Source: Microcystis aeruginosa FD4
Lineage (GTDB): Bacteria; Cyanobacteriota; Cyanobacteriia; Cyanobacteriales; Microcystaceae
Direction of reading: 5' to 3'
Length of the DNA stretch: 64,000 nucleotides
NCBI RefSeq assembly: GCF_009792235.1
Contig: NZ_CP046973.1
Location: 1,860,001-1,924,000 of the forward strand
The notes beneath the pieces were generated by a model. That model ran no database searches. It was not told the DNA's origin and saw only the letters and a program-made list of their open reading frames with translations. The translations under genes and the position numbers were made by a program. Positions 26,982 to 35,496 of this stretch are shown piece after piece. Numbering within the stretch: the first letter of the stretch is position 1; every line of letters begins with the position of its first letter.

Positions 26982-28325
26982 TTAAAATTCGTGATTATCC
27001 CAAGGTGAGCCATTTTCGTCCAAAAGAGCGCGTTTGGGTCCGTGAATGGGGTCTTCAACGATGATAGTTTGGTCGCGACTAGCTCCTAGGGAGATAATAG
27101 CGATCGGTACTTCCATGATCGCCCCTAGGAATTTTAGATAATCGAGGGCCTGTTTGGGCAGGTCTTCCAGACTGCGACAATCGCTGGTGGGTTGTTGCCA
27201 CCCCGGCATCGTTCGGTAAATCGGTTGACAATGGGCGAATTCCACCGCACTACTGGGTAAATGGCGACAGGTTTGGCCGTCCAATTGGTAGGCAACACAG
27301 ACTTTGATTTCCTCTAGGGTATCGAGAACATCTAATTTGGTGATCGCTAGACAATCTAAACCATTGATTCGCACTGCGTAACGACCGATAACCGCATCAA
27401 ACCAACCGCAACGACGACGACGGCCGGTGGTGGTCCCGAATTCCGCCCCGCGATCGCATAATAACTGCTCGATCTCCCCCTCTAATTCCGTGGGAAATGG
27501 ACCTTCACCTACCCTAGTGGTGTAAGCTTTGGCCACACCGATCACTCGATCGATTACCGTCGGACCGATGCCAGAACCTACACAAGCGCCACCAGCGATC
27601 GGGTTGGAGGAGGTAACGTAGGGATAGGTTCCGTGATCGAGGTCGAGTAAGGTTCCTTGGGCCCCTTCAAAAAGAATATTCTTACGCTTGCGGATTGCTT
27701 CGTAGATTTTTAAGGAACTATCGACCACATGGGGACGCAGTTTCTCGGCATATTCTAGATATTCCTCGATCACCGTCTTCGCATCTAAAGGCGGTAAGTT
27801 ATATAACTTTTCTAAAATGACGTTTTTATAATTGATCGTCCATTCTAGTTTGTGCTGCAGATTCTCGGTATTGATCAAGTCGATGACTCGAATACCGATG
27901 CGCTCAGATTTATCCGCATAGGTGGGGCCAATACCCCTTCCCGTGGTGCCGATTTTGTATTTACCCCGTTTTTCCTCGGATGCTTGATCGAGCAGCCGAT
28001 GATAGGGCATAGTGACATGAGCCGTTTGCGAGATATAGAGATTGTCGGTGGTAACATTGAGGGCGTGTAATTGCGCCATCTCTTTGAGTAACACCGAGGG
28101 ATCTATGACTGTTCCCGAGCCGATTATACATTCCGTATCCGGGTAGAGAATCCCAGAGGGAATTAGATGGAGTTTGAACGTTTGCTCCTCGACGACGACG
28201 GTATGACCCGCATTTACGCCACCTTGAGAACGCACCACCACATCCGCCGATCGACTCAGCAGATCCGTGATTTTTCCTTTTCCTTCGTCGCCCCACTGGG
28301 CGCCGATTACAATAACGTTAGCCAA
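26982..28325 (-). CDS. purA: Adenylosuccinate synthetase
   Basis: A 447-residue GTP-dependent enzyme that joins IMP and aspartate in AMP synthesis. The P-loop is GAQWGDEGKGK (8-18). GTTGRGIGPTYADK, the SQGGVNAGHT loop, and GTTTGRRRRCGWFD are all present. Its start is TTG (complement of 28323-28325), because an in-frame TAA lies three codons upstream and no ATG precedes VIVIGAQWGDEG. The length is about 15 residues longer than E. coli PurA, with a small insert ahead of the C-terminus. It probably leads rplY. Confidence 0.94.
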   Translation of the reverse strand: MANVIVIGAQWGDEGKGKITDLLSRSADVVVRSQGGVNAGHTVVVEEQTFKLHLIPSGILYPDTECIIGSGTVIDPSVLLKEMAQLHALNVTTDNLYISQTAHVTMPYHRLLDQASEEKRGKYKIGTTGRGIGPTYADKSERIGIRVIDLINTENLQHKLEWTINYKNVILEKLYNLPPLDAKTVIEEYLEYAEKLRPHVVDSSLKIYEAIRKRKNILFEGAQGTLLDLDHGTYPYVTSSNPIAGGACVGSGIGPTVIDRVIGVAKAYTTRVGEGPFPTELEGEIEQLLCDRGAEFGTTTGRRRRCGWFDAVIGRYAVRINGLDCLAITKLDVLDTLEEIKVCVAYQLDGQTCRHLPSSAVEFAHCQPIYRTMPGWQQPTSDCRSLEDLPKQALDYLKFLGAIMEVPIAIISLGASRDQTIIVEDPIHGPKRALLDENGSPWDNHEF

Positions 28326-28452
28326 GGTATTTTAGTCTAGCTAAAGTTCACACAAACTACTATTATCCCTCTTGACGAATAGAACTGTCAAGTTATCTCT
28401 CTTAGCTAATTGTGGGGAGAAGGCGAGGGGAAAACTCGCCTATTTTCAGGGT

Positions 28453-28620
28453 TTATTGACCTTCCCGACTGATTTGACGCTCGATAGTTTCGATAGCGGC
28501 ATTTAATCCCGCTAGACGGGTTTCGAGGTCATCGCGCATCCATTTGAGGAATGTTAATTTACGCTCTTGACATTCTTGGCGGGAAGTGCTGCCACAAGTG
28601 TTGAAGAAAAAGGGAAACAT
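28453..28620 (-). CDS. Small conserved-looking 55-residue protein
   Basis: Translation of the complement from the ATG at 28620 gives MFPFFFNTCGSTSRQECQER, then an amphipathic helix with KWMRDDLETRLAGLNAAIET and IERQISREGQ, then TAA. The helical heptad pattern, the two cysteines, and the placement in an otherwise unexplained gap between purA and the LptF/G-type gene argue that it is real. I cannot name a family. It may form a short coiled coil. Confidence 0.6.
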   Translation of the reverse strand: MFPFFFNTCGSTSRQECQERKLTFLKWMRDDLETRLAGLNAAIETIERQISREGQ

Positions 28621-28680
28621 AGACTAAGAGGCCTGCTATAACTCTACGTCTCCTATCTTGACGAAAAATTTTAAAAAAGT

Positions 28681-29844
28681 CTAACCGTTAAGTCGCCATA
28701 ATAACCACAGACCTAAACCAAAACCGAAAAAGTTAGGCAGCCAGGCAGCTAGGAAGGGGGAGAGGGTGGCAGTTAGTCCCAAGCTGCCGACAAGGAAGTT
28801 TAAAAGATAATAGAGGAAAACAATGGCGACACTGAGACCGAAACTGGTTCCCCGACCGATTCTTTGTGGTAGAGAACCCAAGGCACAACCTATGGTGGCA
28901 AAGACGATACAGACAAAGGGAAAGGCGATTTTTTGCTGGATTCGCACTTGAAAAAACCTGACTCTCTTATCATCGCCACTGAGTTTGAGTAGTTGCACAT
29001 ATTCGATCGCCTGTGGTATGTTCATCTCGTAGGGATCGCGGCTTTGACGAGCAAAATCGAAAGCGGAGCGAGATAAAGCGATTTTTTCGGCTTTAAAGGG
29101 GATAACTTGGCTATAGGAGGCGTTAGGGGGGGTTAATTCATAGATAATGCCGTTAAAAAAGTCCCAGACGTTATCGACGGCATTCCAACGGGCCGAATCG
29201 GCGATAATAATTTGATTTAATTCTTGTTTTAGCCAACGGATAACAGTGACGGTTTTCATTTTTTCCCCGTCAAATTGTTCGGCATAAAATAAACTTCTTA
29301 AATTGCGATTAATCGTACCATTTTCTAAGGTTTTTATTTCATAATCGGGATAATAAAAGTCTTTGTTTTTCCAAAAGTTTGCTTCTTTATTAATTTTCTG
29401 CACTAAAATTTCTGTGGCTCGATAATTAGCATTGGGAACCACATATTCGTTTAATAAAAATGTCACAACTGTAACTATTAAACTCAGGCAAAAAGTGGGT
29501 ATAAAAAGACGGTAAATAGTGACTCCACAGCTTTGCAGGGCAACGGTTTCGCTATCACTACTTAAACGACCGTAGGTGATTAAAGTGGCCAATAAAAGAG
29601 AAACCGGTAGGGAATAAGTGACAAATTCAGGCACTTTTAACAGGAGAATTTCTAGGGCCGAGGCGAGGGGTAGATTAGCATCAACTACCTGATTAGCTAA
29701 ATCGGAAAGATTGCCGATCGCTACTCCCAAAGAGGCAAATAAACCAACACTAAATAAAAATGGGGGTAGTAGTTGGCTGATCAGATAGCGATCAATGAGG
29801 GCAATACCTCCATTTACCCAGTAAGAAATCTTTTTCTTAATCAT
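28681..29844 (-). CDS. LptF/LptG family permease (YjgP/YjgQ)
   Basis: A 387-residue inner membrane protein, predicted as a transmembrane subunit of the lipopolysaccharide ABC exporter (LptBFG). Six hydrophobic segments are expected: three near residues 25-130 (LLPPFLFSVGLFASLGVAIG, then LLATLITYGRLSSDSE) and three in the last 100 (FPFVCIVFATIGCALG, SVAIVFLYYLLNFLVG, LAAWLPNFFGFGLG). A large periplasmic jelly-roll lies between. Cyanobacteria often carry one such gene rather than an lptF-lptG pair, so I leave the symbol blank. The start ATG is the complement of 29842-29844. Confidence 0.86.
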   Translation of the reverse strand: MIKKKISYWVNGGIALIDRYLISQLLPPFLFSVGLFASLGVAIGNLSDLANQVVDANLPLASALEILLLKVPEFVTYSLPVSLLLATLITYGRLSSDSETVALQSCGVTIYRLFIPTFCLSLIVTVVTFLLNEYVVPNANYRATEILVQKINKEANFWKNKDFYYPDYEIKTLENGTINRNLRSLFYAEQFDGEKMKTVTVIRWLKQELNQIIIADSARWNAVDNVWDFFNGIIYELTPPNASYSQVIPFKAEKIALSRSAFDFARQSRDPYEMNIPQAIEYVQLLKLSGDDKRVRFFQVRIQQKIAFPFVCIVFATIGCALGSLPQRIGRGTSFGLSVAIVFLYYLLNFLVGSLGLTATLSPFLAAWLPNFFGFGLGLWLLWRLNG

Positions 29845-30051
29845 TGATTTTGGTTAACTCACTCCTATTTCATCCCATTTCCTAACCCGCGGCCGTCTTG
29901 CTTATACCTTCGGTTAGCCTATCATATTTTGTCTTTGACGAAAAACACCGCCGGAAGTTGTATGATGGCGGAGAGAGTGGACAGAAGTAAGGATTTGGGC
30001 AAGTGTAGATAATTTTTCTGTTCCTATTCCCCGCTCATCCCTAGGTGAATT

Positions 30052-31104
30052 ATGCTGCTAAACTGGCAAACTTTTACTATTCATAAACGAGTACCTTTAA
30101 CGATTAGTCGCGGCACTACCAGCGAAAATACTAATATCTGGCTGAAAATTAGCGAGGAAAATATCGAAGGTTGGGGAGAGGCATCCCCTTTTGATATTAC
30201 CAGCGAGGAGAAAAAACCCGATAAAATCCTGCAAGAATTAAACTCGATCGCTCCTATTTTACAATCTTTTCACCCCTGTCAACGCCAAGAAATTGAGAAA
30301 ATTTTATGGCAAAATCAGATAGCTTCGGCTACTCGTGCCGCTATTGATACGGCACTGCACGACTGGTTAGGCAAAAAAGCTAATTTACCTCTCTGGCAAA
30401 TTTTTGGACTCGATCGCTCTTTGATTCCGCCAGTTTCTGTTACTATCGGTTTAAATTCTCGAGAAAATGTGCAGAAAAGGCTGTTAGATTGGCTAGAAAT
30501 CGGCGATTTTAGCTTATTAAAAGTCAAATTAGGCTCACCGGACGGTATAGAAGCCGATCGAGCCATAATTCTGGCCATTAAAGAAATTGTCCCCCATTTG
30601 CCCCTAACTGTCGATGCTAACGGTGGTTGGAAATTTAGCGATGCGGTGAAAATGTGCCAATGGTTAGAGGAAAAAGGCGTTATTTATGTGGAACAACCCC
30701 TATCCGCAGGACAAGAACGAGATTTAATTGATTTATACCAAAAATCGCCCCTACCTATCTTCGTCGATGAAAGCTGTTTTTCTAGTCAAGATATCCCGAA
30801 ACTGGCCGATCGAGTCCACGGCATTAATATTAAACTAATGAAAGCCGGTGGATTAGCGGAAGTACAAAGAATGATTCATATTGCCCAAGCTTGCCGACTG
30901 CAAATTATGTTCGGATGTTACTCTGACAGCAGTTTAGCCAATACTGCCCTAGCACATCTTGGCCCGCTTGTCAACTATCTTGACCTAGATAGTCATTTAA
31001 ATTTACGCGATGATCCCTTTACGGGATTAAGCTTAGAAAAGGGACGTTTACAACCAAATAATTCACCCGGTTTGGGTGTTAGTTTACGGACAAAAGATGA
31101 CTAA
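30052..31104 (+). CDS. Enolase-superfamily epimerase (dipeptide epimerase / DgcA-like)
   Basis: A 350-residue cytosolic enzyme of the muconate-lactonizing subgroup. The acid-base lysines are K157 and K159 (LLKVKLG) and K261/K264 (NIKLMKAGG). The Mg ligands are D188 (VDANGG), E214 (YVEQP) and D239 (VDESC). This pattern fits L-Ala-D/L-Glu epimerases, and the same fold hosts N-acetyl-D-glutamate racemase (DgcA). The downstream DUF1611 gene overlaps it by 8 bp, and that pairing is known for the DgcA/DgcN D-glutamate catabolic system. Alternatively it may serve murein peptide recycling. Substrate is therefore open between these two. Confidence 0.85.
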   Translation: MLLNWQTFTIHKRVPLTISRGTTSENTNIWLKISEENIEGWGEASPFDITSEEKKPDKILQELNSIAPILQSFHPCQRQEIEKILWQNQIASATRAAIDTALHDWLGKKANLPLWQIFGLDRSLIPPVSVTIGLNSRENVQKRLLDWLEIGDFSLLKVKLGSPDGIEADRAIILAIKEIVPHLPLTVDANGGWKFSDAVKMCQWLEEKGVIYVEQPLSAGQERDLIDLYQKSPLPIFVDESCFSSQDIPKLADRVHGINIKLMKAGGLAEVQRMIHIAQACRLQIMFGCYSDSSLANTALAHLGPLVNYLDLDSHLNLRDDPFTGLSLEKGRLQPNNSPGLGVSLRTKDD

Positions 31105-32140
31105 TTATTTGACTCCTGACAAGAAAGTAGCGATTCTTCTCCACGAAGGAATCAAAGGAACTCGCGGCAAAACTGGATTAAGTTATCTGCGTTACGGGAA
31201 AGCGCAGGTAGTGGCGATTATTGACGCAGAAAGTGCCGGCAGCGCCTTAAAAGAAGTGGCCGGAATCGATCGCCCCTTGCCGATTGTTGCTAGTGTTAAG
31301 GAAGCTTTAACCTATCATCCCGATACTCTGTTAATTGGAATCGCACCCTCAGGAGGCATTTTACCCCCCCATTGGCTAGAAGAAATTAAAGAGGGGGTAA
31401 ATACAGGGTTATCCCTAGTTAATGGTCTCCATACACCCCTAAAACCCCTGTTTCCTCAGCTTAAACCGGATCAATGGATTTGGGATATTCGTCTGGAACC
31501 CCAAGACTTAAAAATCGGGCAAGCGCGGGCGAAAAATTTAACCTGTCAGCGTATTTTAACCGTAGGCACGGATATGAGTGTGGGCAAAATGTCCACTAGC
31601 ATCGAATTACATCGGGTTGCCGCAGAAAAAGGGCTAAAATCGCAATTTTTAGCCACTGGACAGGGGGGAATTATGATCGCGGGGAAAGGTGTACCCTTGG
31701 ATGCAGTGCGCGTCGATTATGCTGCCGGTGCGATCGAGGCTTTGGTGTTAGAATCAGCAGAAAATAACGATATTTTGTTTATTGAGGGTCAAGGCTCCCT
31801 TTTACACCCCGGATCGACCGCTACCTTGCCCTTAATGCGTGGCAGTCAACCAACGGGTTTAATTCTCGTCCATCGCGCCGGACAAATTCACATCAAAGAT
31901 TTACCCGATATTCTCATCCCTCCCCTAACAGAAGTGATTAAACTCTACGAAATGACTGCCAGCGCCGGGGGAAGTTTCGGGGAAGTGAAAGTAAAAGGAA
32001 TTAGTTTAAATACTTTTCATCTTAGTCCAGAGGCGGCAGTTAAAGCTATAGAAACCGTGCAGGAGGAAACGGGGTTATTTTGTACCGATGTTGTCCGTTT
32101 TGGCGGTCAAGGGTTATTATCAGTGATCAGTAAACAGTGA
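31097..32140 (+). CDS. DUF1611 family protein (DgcN-like)
   Basis: A 347-residue protein starting at ATG 31097, which overlaps the epimerase stop by 8 bp; a GTG 21 bp upstream is less likely. The N-terminal Rossmann-like part (VAILLHEGIKGTRGKTGLSY) is followed by a P-loop GTDMSVGKMSTS near residue 160, IEGQGSLLHPGSTATLPLMR, and a SAGGSFGEVKVKGI C-terminal segment. DUF1611 members with this neighbour have been described as D-glutamate N-acetyltransferase (DgcN). The translational overlap suggests coupled synthesis with the epimerase. The P-loop is seen; the acetyl-transfer role is by analogy. Confidence 0.82.
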   Translation: MTNYLTPDKKVAILLHEGIKGTRGKTGLSYLRYGKAQVVAIIDAESAGSALKEVAGIDRPLPIVASVKEALTYHPDTLLIGIAPSGGILPPHWLEEIKEGVNTGLSLVNGLHTPLKPLFPQLKPDQWIWDIRLEPQDLKIGQARAKNLTCQRILTVGTDMSVGKMSTSIELHRVAAEKGLKSQFLATGQGGIMIAGKGVPLDAVRVDYAAGAIEALVLESAENNDILFIEGQGSLLHPGSTATLPLMRGSQPTGLILVHRAGQIHIKDLPDILIPPLTEVIKLYEMTASAGGSFGEVKVKGISLNTFHLSPEAAVKAIETVQEETGLFCTDVVRFGGQGLLSVISKQ

Positions 32141-32172
32141 TCACTGAGCAGTAAACAGTAAACAGTGATCAC
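32110..32172. repeat. Heptamer repeat (CAGTGATCACTGAGCAGTAAA)
   Basis: Degenerate 7-nt units (AGTAAAC, AGTGATC) start inside the last codons of the DUF1611 gene and continue past its stop. The C-terminal SVISKQ residues are thus encoded by repeat sequence. Confidence 0.8.
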
Positions 32173-32205
32173 TTCAATCATAGTCCATCACATAATTACA
32201 CCATA

Positions 32206-32240
32206 AGGGCGTTGGGTTTCATGCTTCAACCCAACGCCCT
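32206..32240. repeat. Palindrome with 13-bp arms (AGGGCGTTGGGTT)
   Basis: A perfect 13-bp inverted repeat with a 9-nt loop. A related copy with the loop inverted and the same right flank (CCCTACAAATAATT) lies at 37855-37897. It could serve as a transcript 3' hairpin for the DUF1611 gene. Confidence 0.75.
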
Positions 32241-32355
32241 ACAAATAATTGTGCCTCCCTACTTAGATATTTTTCCAAAATTGAGATGCACCCAGTTTTA
32301 AAGTTCCCTATAGCCAAAGTCAACTAACATCAATAGGTTTTGAAAATTTTCCATT

Positions 32356-32766
32356 ATGATCCTGATTACAGACCAAATTTACCAGTGTATTTTCAACCAC
32401 GCAGAATCCACCTATCCCGAAGAATGTTGTGGGTTACTCTTGGGAAAAATTACCGAAACAGCAGCCCAAGTGATCACCGTGCAAGCAACGGAAAATAACT
32501 GGTCAGGTAATAGGAAAAACCGCTTTAGTATTGCCCCAGAAGTGCTTTTACAAGCTCAAAAATCGGCGCGGGAAAGCCAGCTAGAAATTATTGGTATCTA
32601 TCATTCCCATCCCGATCATGCCGCCATTCCCTCAGAAATCGATCGCCAATTAGCTTGGTCAGGATATACTTATTTAATTGTCTCCGTAGTTTCAGGGCGA
32701 GCGATCGATTTACAAGCTTGGCAACTGGACGAAGGCGAACAATTTCAACCAGTAAAAATATTGTAG
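32356..32766 (+). CDS. M67 family metallopeptidase (JAMM/MPN+ domain)
   Basis: A 136-residue single-domain protein. It has the complete JAMM zinc site: an N-terminal glutamate in YPEECCGLLLG (E22/E23), then H83-S-H85 and S93/D96 in HSHPDHAAIPSEID. JAMM proteins of this size remove small ubiquitin-like proteins, or cleave cysteine from a sulfur-carrier protein as Mec+ does. No ThiS/CysO-like gene is adjacent. It is followed by a CbiG C-terminal domain gene after 81 bp on the same strand. The start ATG at 32356 opens the conserved I(L/Y)ITDQIYQ segment. Confidence 0.87.
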   Translation: MILITDQIYQCIFNHAESTYPEECCGLLLGKITETAAQVITVQATENNWSGNRKNRFSIAPEVLLQAQKSARESQLEIIGIYHSHPDHAAIPSEIDRQLAWSGYTYLIVSVVSGRAIDLQAWQLDEGEQFQPVKIL

Positions 32767-32847
32767 TCTTGTGGGAAATACCAAACAGCCCCAAGCTGAT
32801 TCTCCCCGTTGGCAACCCTAATCCTGCGACAATTAGAGGCAACATCG

Positions 32848-33363
32848 ATGATGACTAGCGCTTCCGCTGCTTTCCACCTACCTGCAATCGATTTAATCGG
32901 GATCAGTCCTCTCTGGATTAGTTTTAGCCAAGGACGTTTTTCCCCCGATCCTTCCCGGGCAAAAGTGCAATGGCATGGACGAGTATTATGGCTAGGAATA
33001 GGTTGCATCCGTGGGACGGAGAAAGCAGTCATAGATAGGGCAATTAGGGATGTTTTTAAGCGTTATCACCTCTGTTTAGCCGCTATTGCTGGTATCGCCA
33101 CCGTTGACATCAAAGCTGATGAACAGGGTTTAATTGCCTACTGTCAAGAGAAAGGATTGCCCCTAAAAACCTTTACTGTTGAGGAGTTGAGGGATATTAA
33201 TGTCCCCAATCCCTCGGCTATTGTCAACAAGGAAGGGGGAACCCCTAGCGTCGCTGAAGCTGCCGCTTTAAAAATGGGCGAGACTTTGCTAGTAAGCAAG
33301 CAAATAGAAGCAAAATCGGTGACAGTGGCAGTTTCTTTGGCAGCAAGGAAATATAGAGGATAA
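32848..33363 (+). CDS. Stand-alone CbiG C-terminal domain protein (cobalamin biosynthesis)
   Basis: A 171-residue protein with LWLGIGCIRGTEKAVIDRAI and GIATVDIKADEQGLIAYCQE, then GTPSVAEAAALKMGETLLVSK, the hallmarks of the CbiG C-terminal domain. CbiG opens the delta-lactone of cobalt-precorrin-5A in anaerobic corrin ring contraction. The N-terminal and central domains of full-length CbiG are missing. I use ATG 32848 because AGAGG lies 8 nt upstream; an open frame back to a TTG at 32809 is less likely. The next gene starts 7 bp after its stop. The catalytic N-domain must be elsewhere if the pathway is complete. Confidence 0.83.
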   Translation: MMTSASAAFHLPAIDLIGISPLWISFSQGRFSPDPSRAKVQWHGRVLWLGIGCIRGTEKAVIDRAIRDVFKRYHLCLAAIAGIATVDIKADEQGLIAYCQEKGLPLKTFTVEELRDINVPNPSAIVNKEGGTPSVAEAAALKMGETLLVSKQIEAKSVTVAVSLAARKYRG

Positions 33364-33370
33364 CAAATCG

Positions 33371-34546
33371 ATGCTTAAACAGGTTTTATTTCTTAGTAAT
33401 GGTCATGGCGAGGATTTAAATGCTAGTTTAATTCTGGGGGAATTAGAAAAAATTCAGCCCCAATTATCTATAGCTGCTTTGCCTTTAGTGGGAGAGGGAA
33501 AAGCTTATCAAAAATTGTCAGTACCAATTATTGCCCCCACTGCCACTATGCCATCGGGGGGAATTATTTATACCAATCCTTTTAATTGGATTAAGGATAT
33601 TGGTGCGGGATTAATTAGTCTAACTATTCAGCAAATTCAGGCAGCTTTTAAAGTTAGCAAGGATTGTGATTTATTGATAGCAGTGGGGGATATAGTCCCG
33701 ATTGTGATCGCTCGTTTAACTGGTCGTCCTTTTGTGGCTTTTATTGTTTCTACTTCCAGTTACTACGAAGGTACAATTAAATTACCTTTACTCACAGAAT
33801 TATGTTTAAGATCAGACAAGTGTTTAAGGGTTTTCACTAGGGATAAATATACAGCAACAGATTTACAAAATCGGGGTATTAAGAAAGCGATTTTTGCCGG
33901 TTATCCGATTATGGATGTGTTAACACCAACGGGTAAAGATTTAGAATTAGATAGTCAAATTCCCATGATTGCTTTATTAGCGGGGAGTCGTTTACCTGAA
34001 GCTTTGAGTAATTTAGCTCTACAGTTGCAAGTCTGTGAGGAAATAGTTGAAATTAAACCGATGCAGTTTCGGGCTGCTATCGTTCCTAGTATCACAGAAA
34101 CCGACTTAGAAAATTTAGCTAAACAAGAGGGATGGCATTATTTAGGAGCGGGAAAATTAGAGAAAAATGGGGCTTTATTGTGCTGTTATCGTGATGCTTT
34201 TGCTGATATTTTACACCATTGTGACGCTTGTTTAGCCATGGCGGGGACAGCAGTAGAACAAGCGGTAGGATTAGGAAAACCCGTCCTACAAATACCCGGA
34301 TTTGGTCCCCAATTTACCTACCCTTTTGCTGAGGCACAAATGCGCTTATTAGGGGAATCGGTGATAACTATTGGACAAAAACCCACGGAGGTAAATTTAT
34401 TTAAAAATGCCGCGGTTAAAATTATCGATATTTTGGCAGATTCTCGTTATTTACACAGATGTTTAGAGAATGGTAAAATTAGAGTGGGGGAGTCTGGAGG
34501 TAGCAGAAATATTGCCGAAGAAATTTATATAAACTTAGGGGGTTAG
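33371..34546 (+). CDS. Lipid-A-disaccharide synthase-related protein (TIGR03492-like)
   Basis: A 391-residue GT-B-type glycosyltransferase-like protein. It starts LFLSNGHGEDLNASLIL, has the ALLAGSRLPEA loop (about residues 205-215) and the donor-binding MAGTAVEQAVGLGKPVLQIPG near 295-315. It is related to LpxB but lacks normal LpxB N-terminal residues, and matches a cyanobacterial LpxB-like family of unknown substrate. It begins 7 bp after the CbiG C-terminal gene, so it is probably co-transcribed, though no functional link is evident. Confidence 0.82.
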   Translation: MLKQVLFLSNGHGEDLNASLILGELEKIQPQLSIAALPLVGEGKAYQKLSVPIIAPTATMPSGGIIYTNPFNWIKDIGAGLISLTIQQIQAAFKVSKDCDLLIAVGDIVPIVIARLTGRPFVAFIVSTSSYYEGTIKLPLLTELCLRSDKCLRVFTRDKYTATDLQNRGIKKAIFAGYPIMDVLTPTGKDLELDSQIPMIALLAGSRLPEALSNLALQLQVCEEIVEIKPMQFRAAIVPSITETDLENLAKQEGWHYLGAGKLEKNGALLCCYRDAFADILHHCDACLAMAGTAVEQAVGLGKPVLQIPGFGPQFTYPFAEAQMRLLGESVITIGQKPTEVNLFKNAAVKIIDILADSRYLHRCLENGKIRVGESGGSRNIAEEIYINLGG

Positions 34547-34574
34547 CCAGTGCGGAATGTGGTTTAAAATTAAC

Positions 34575-35438
34575 TCAATTACCTTTTAATAAAACATTGT
34601 CATTTTCCTGAACAGATAAAAACTCAGCCACTGCTTGATTAAAAGTTTCAGGTTCCCCTAAAAATGCCCAATGATTACCTGGTATCTTTTTAATCTCTAG
34701 AGAAGTTAAATACTTTTTATAGGATTGAATTTGCCAAGCAGTGGGATTCAATCCCTGTTGGGGAAGGATTAATAAACTGGGAATATCTAAAATTTTAGTT
34801 AATCCGGCAAACCCCATTACATCCTCAAAAATTTCCCCGCGTGCCGATAAAGTGAATTTACTGCTCCAACTGCCATCAGCTTTTTGTTCAATGGCATTTT
34901 TAAACACCTCTTGCTGTAAATTTGACCAACCTTTATATTGTTTTAATTGACGAGCTATCGCTTCTATGCTCTGATAACTATCAAAGGAGCGAGTAATCTT
35001 TAAAAAGGGCAAAACTTGATAGAGAATTGGAAAAGTTATCCTAATCCAATTAGGCATTTTATCGATAAAAAAGGGATCAACTAAAATTAAACTCTTAAAT
35101 ACTTCCGGCTGTTGAGTTGCCCAAATTGCCGCTATTTTAGCGCTCCAAGAATGACCTAAAATATGTGCTGGCGTCCAACCTAAATGATTAATTAAAGCCC
35201 TTAAATCGCTGATATAATCCTGAAAGTGATAACCAGTTGCCGGTTTACCGCTTTCCCCATGTCCCCGCAAATCTGGGGCAATAACTTGATAATTTGAGCT
35301 TAAATAATCACCCAAACTTGACCAAACCAAAGCATGATCCGCCATGCCGTGCAATAATAATAGAGGCCTACCTCGATCGCTCCATTGTAAATAGGAAATT
35401 TCCATCGAGTTATTGGTAAAAGTCCGGCGTTGTGGCAT
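34575..35438 (-). CDS. Alpha/beta hydrolase
   Basis: A 287-residue soluble alpha/beta hydrolase. The oxyanion loop is LLLHGMADHALVW (27-39), the nucleophile elbow is G95-H-S97-W-S, and the acid/His end is IPGNHWAFLGEP near 258-269. The cap domain around 120-200 is helical. The sequence resembles haloalkane dehalogenase/epoxide-hydrolase-like proteins, but substrate is unpredictable. It diverges from a second alpha/beta hydrolase gene across 58 bp and converges on the LpxB-like gene. Confidence 0.85.
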   Translation of the reverse strand: MPQRRTFTNNSMEISYLQWSDRGRPLLLLHGMADHALVWSSLGDYLSSNYQVIAPDLRGHGESGKPATGYHFQDYISDLRALINHLGWTPAHILGHSWSAKIAAIWATQQPEVFKSLILVDPFFIDKMPNWIRITFPILYQVLPFLKITRSFDSYQSIEAIARQLKQYKGWSNLQQEVFKNAIEQKADGSWSSKFTLSARGEIFEDVMGFAGLTKILDIPSLLILPQQGLNPTAWQIQSYKKYLTSLEIKKIPGNHWAFLGEPETFNQAVAEFLSVQENDNVLLKGN

Positions 35439-35496
35439 AAATTCTCGGCTGATTTTTACTTTATAATTTACCTATCACTTAATAAAACTTCATACA

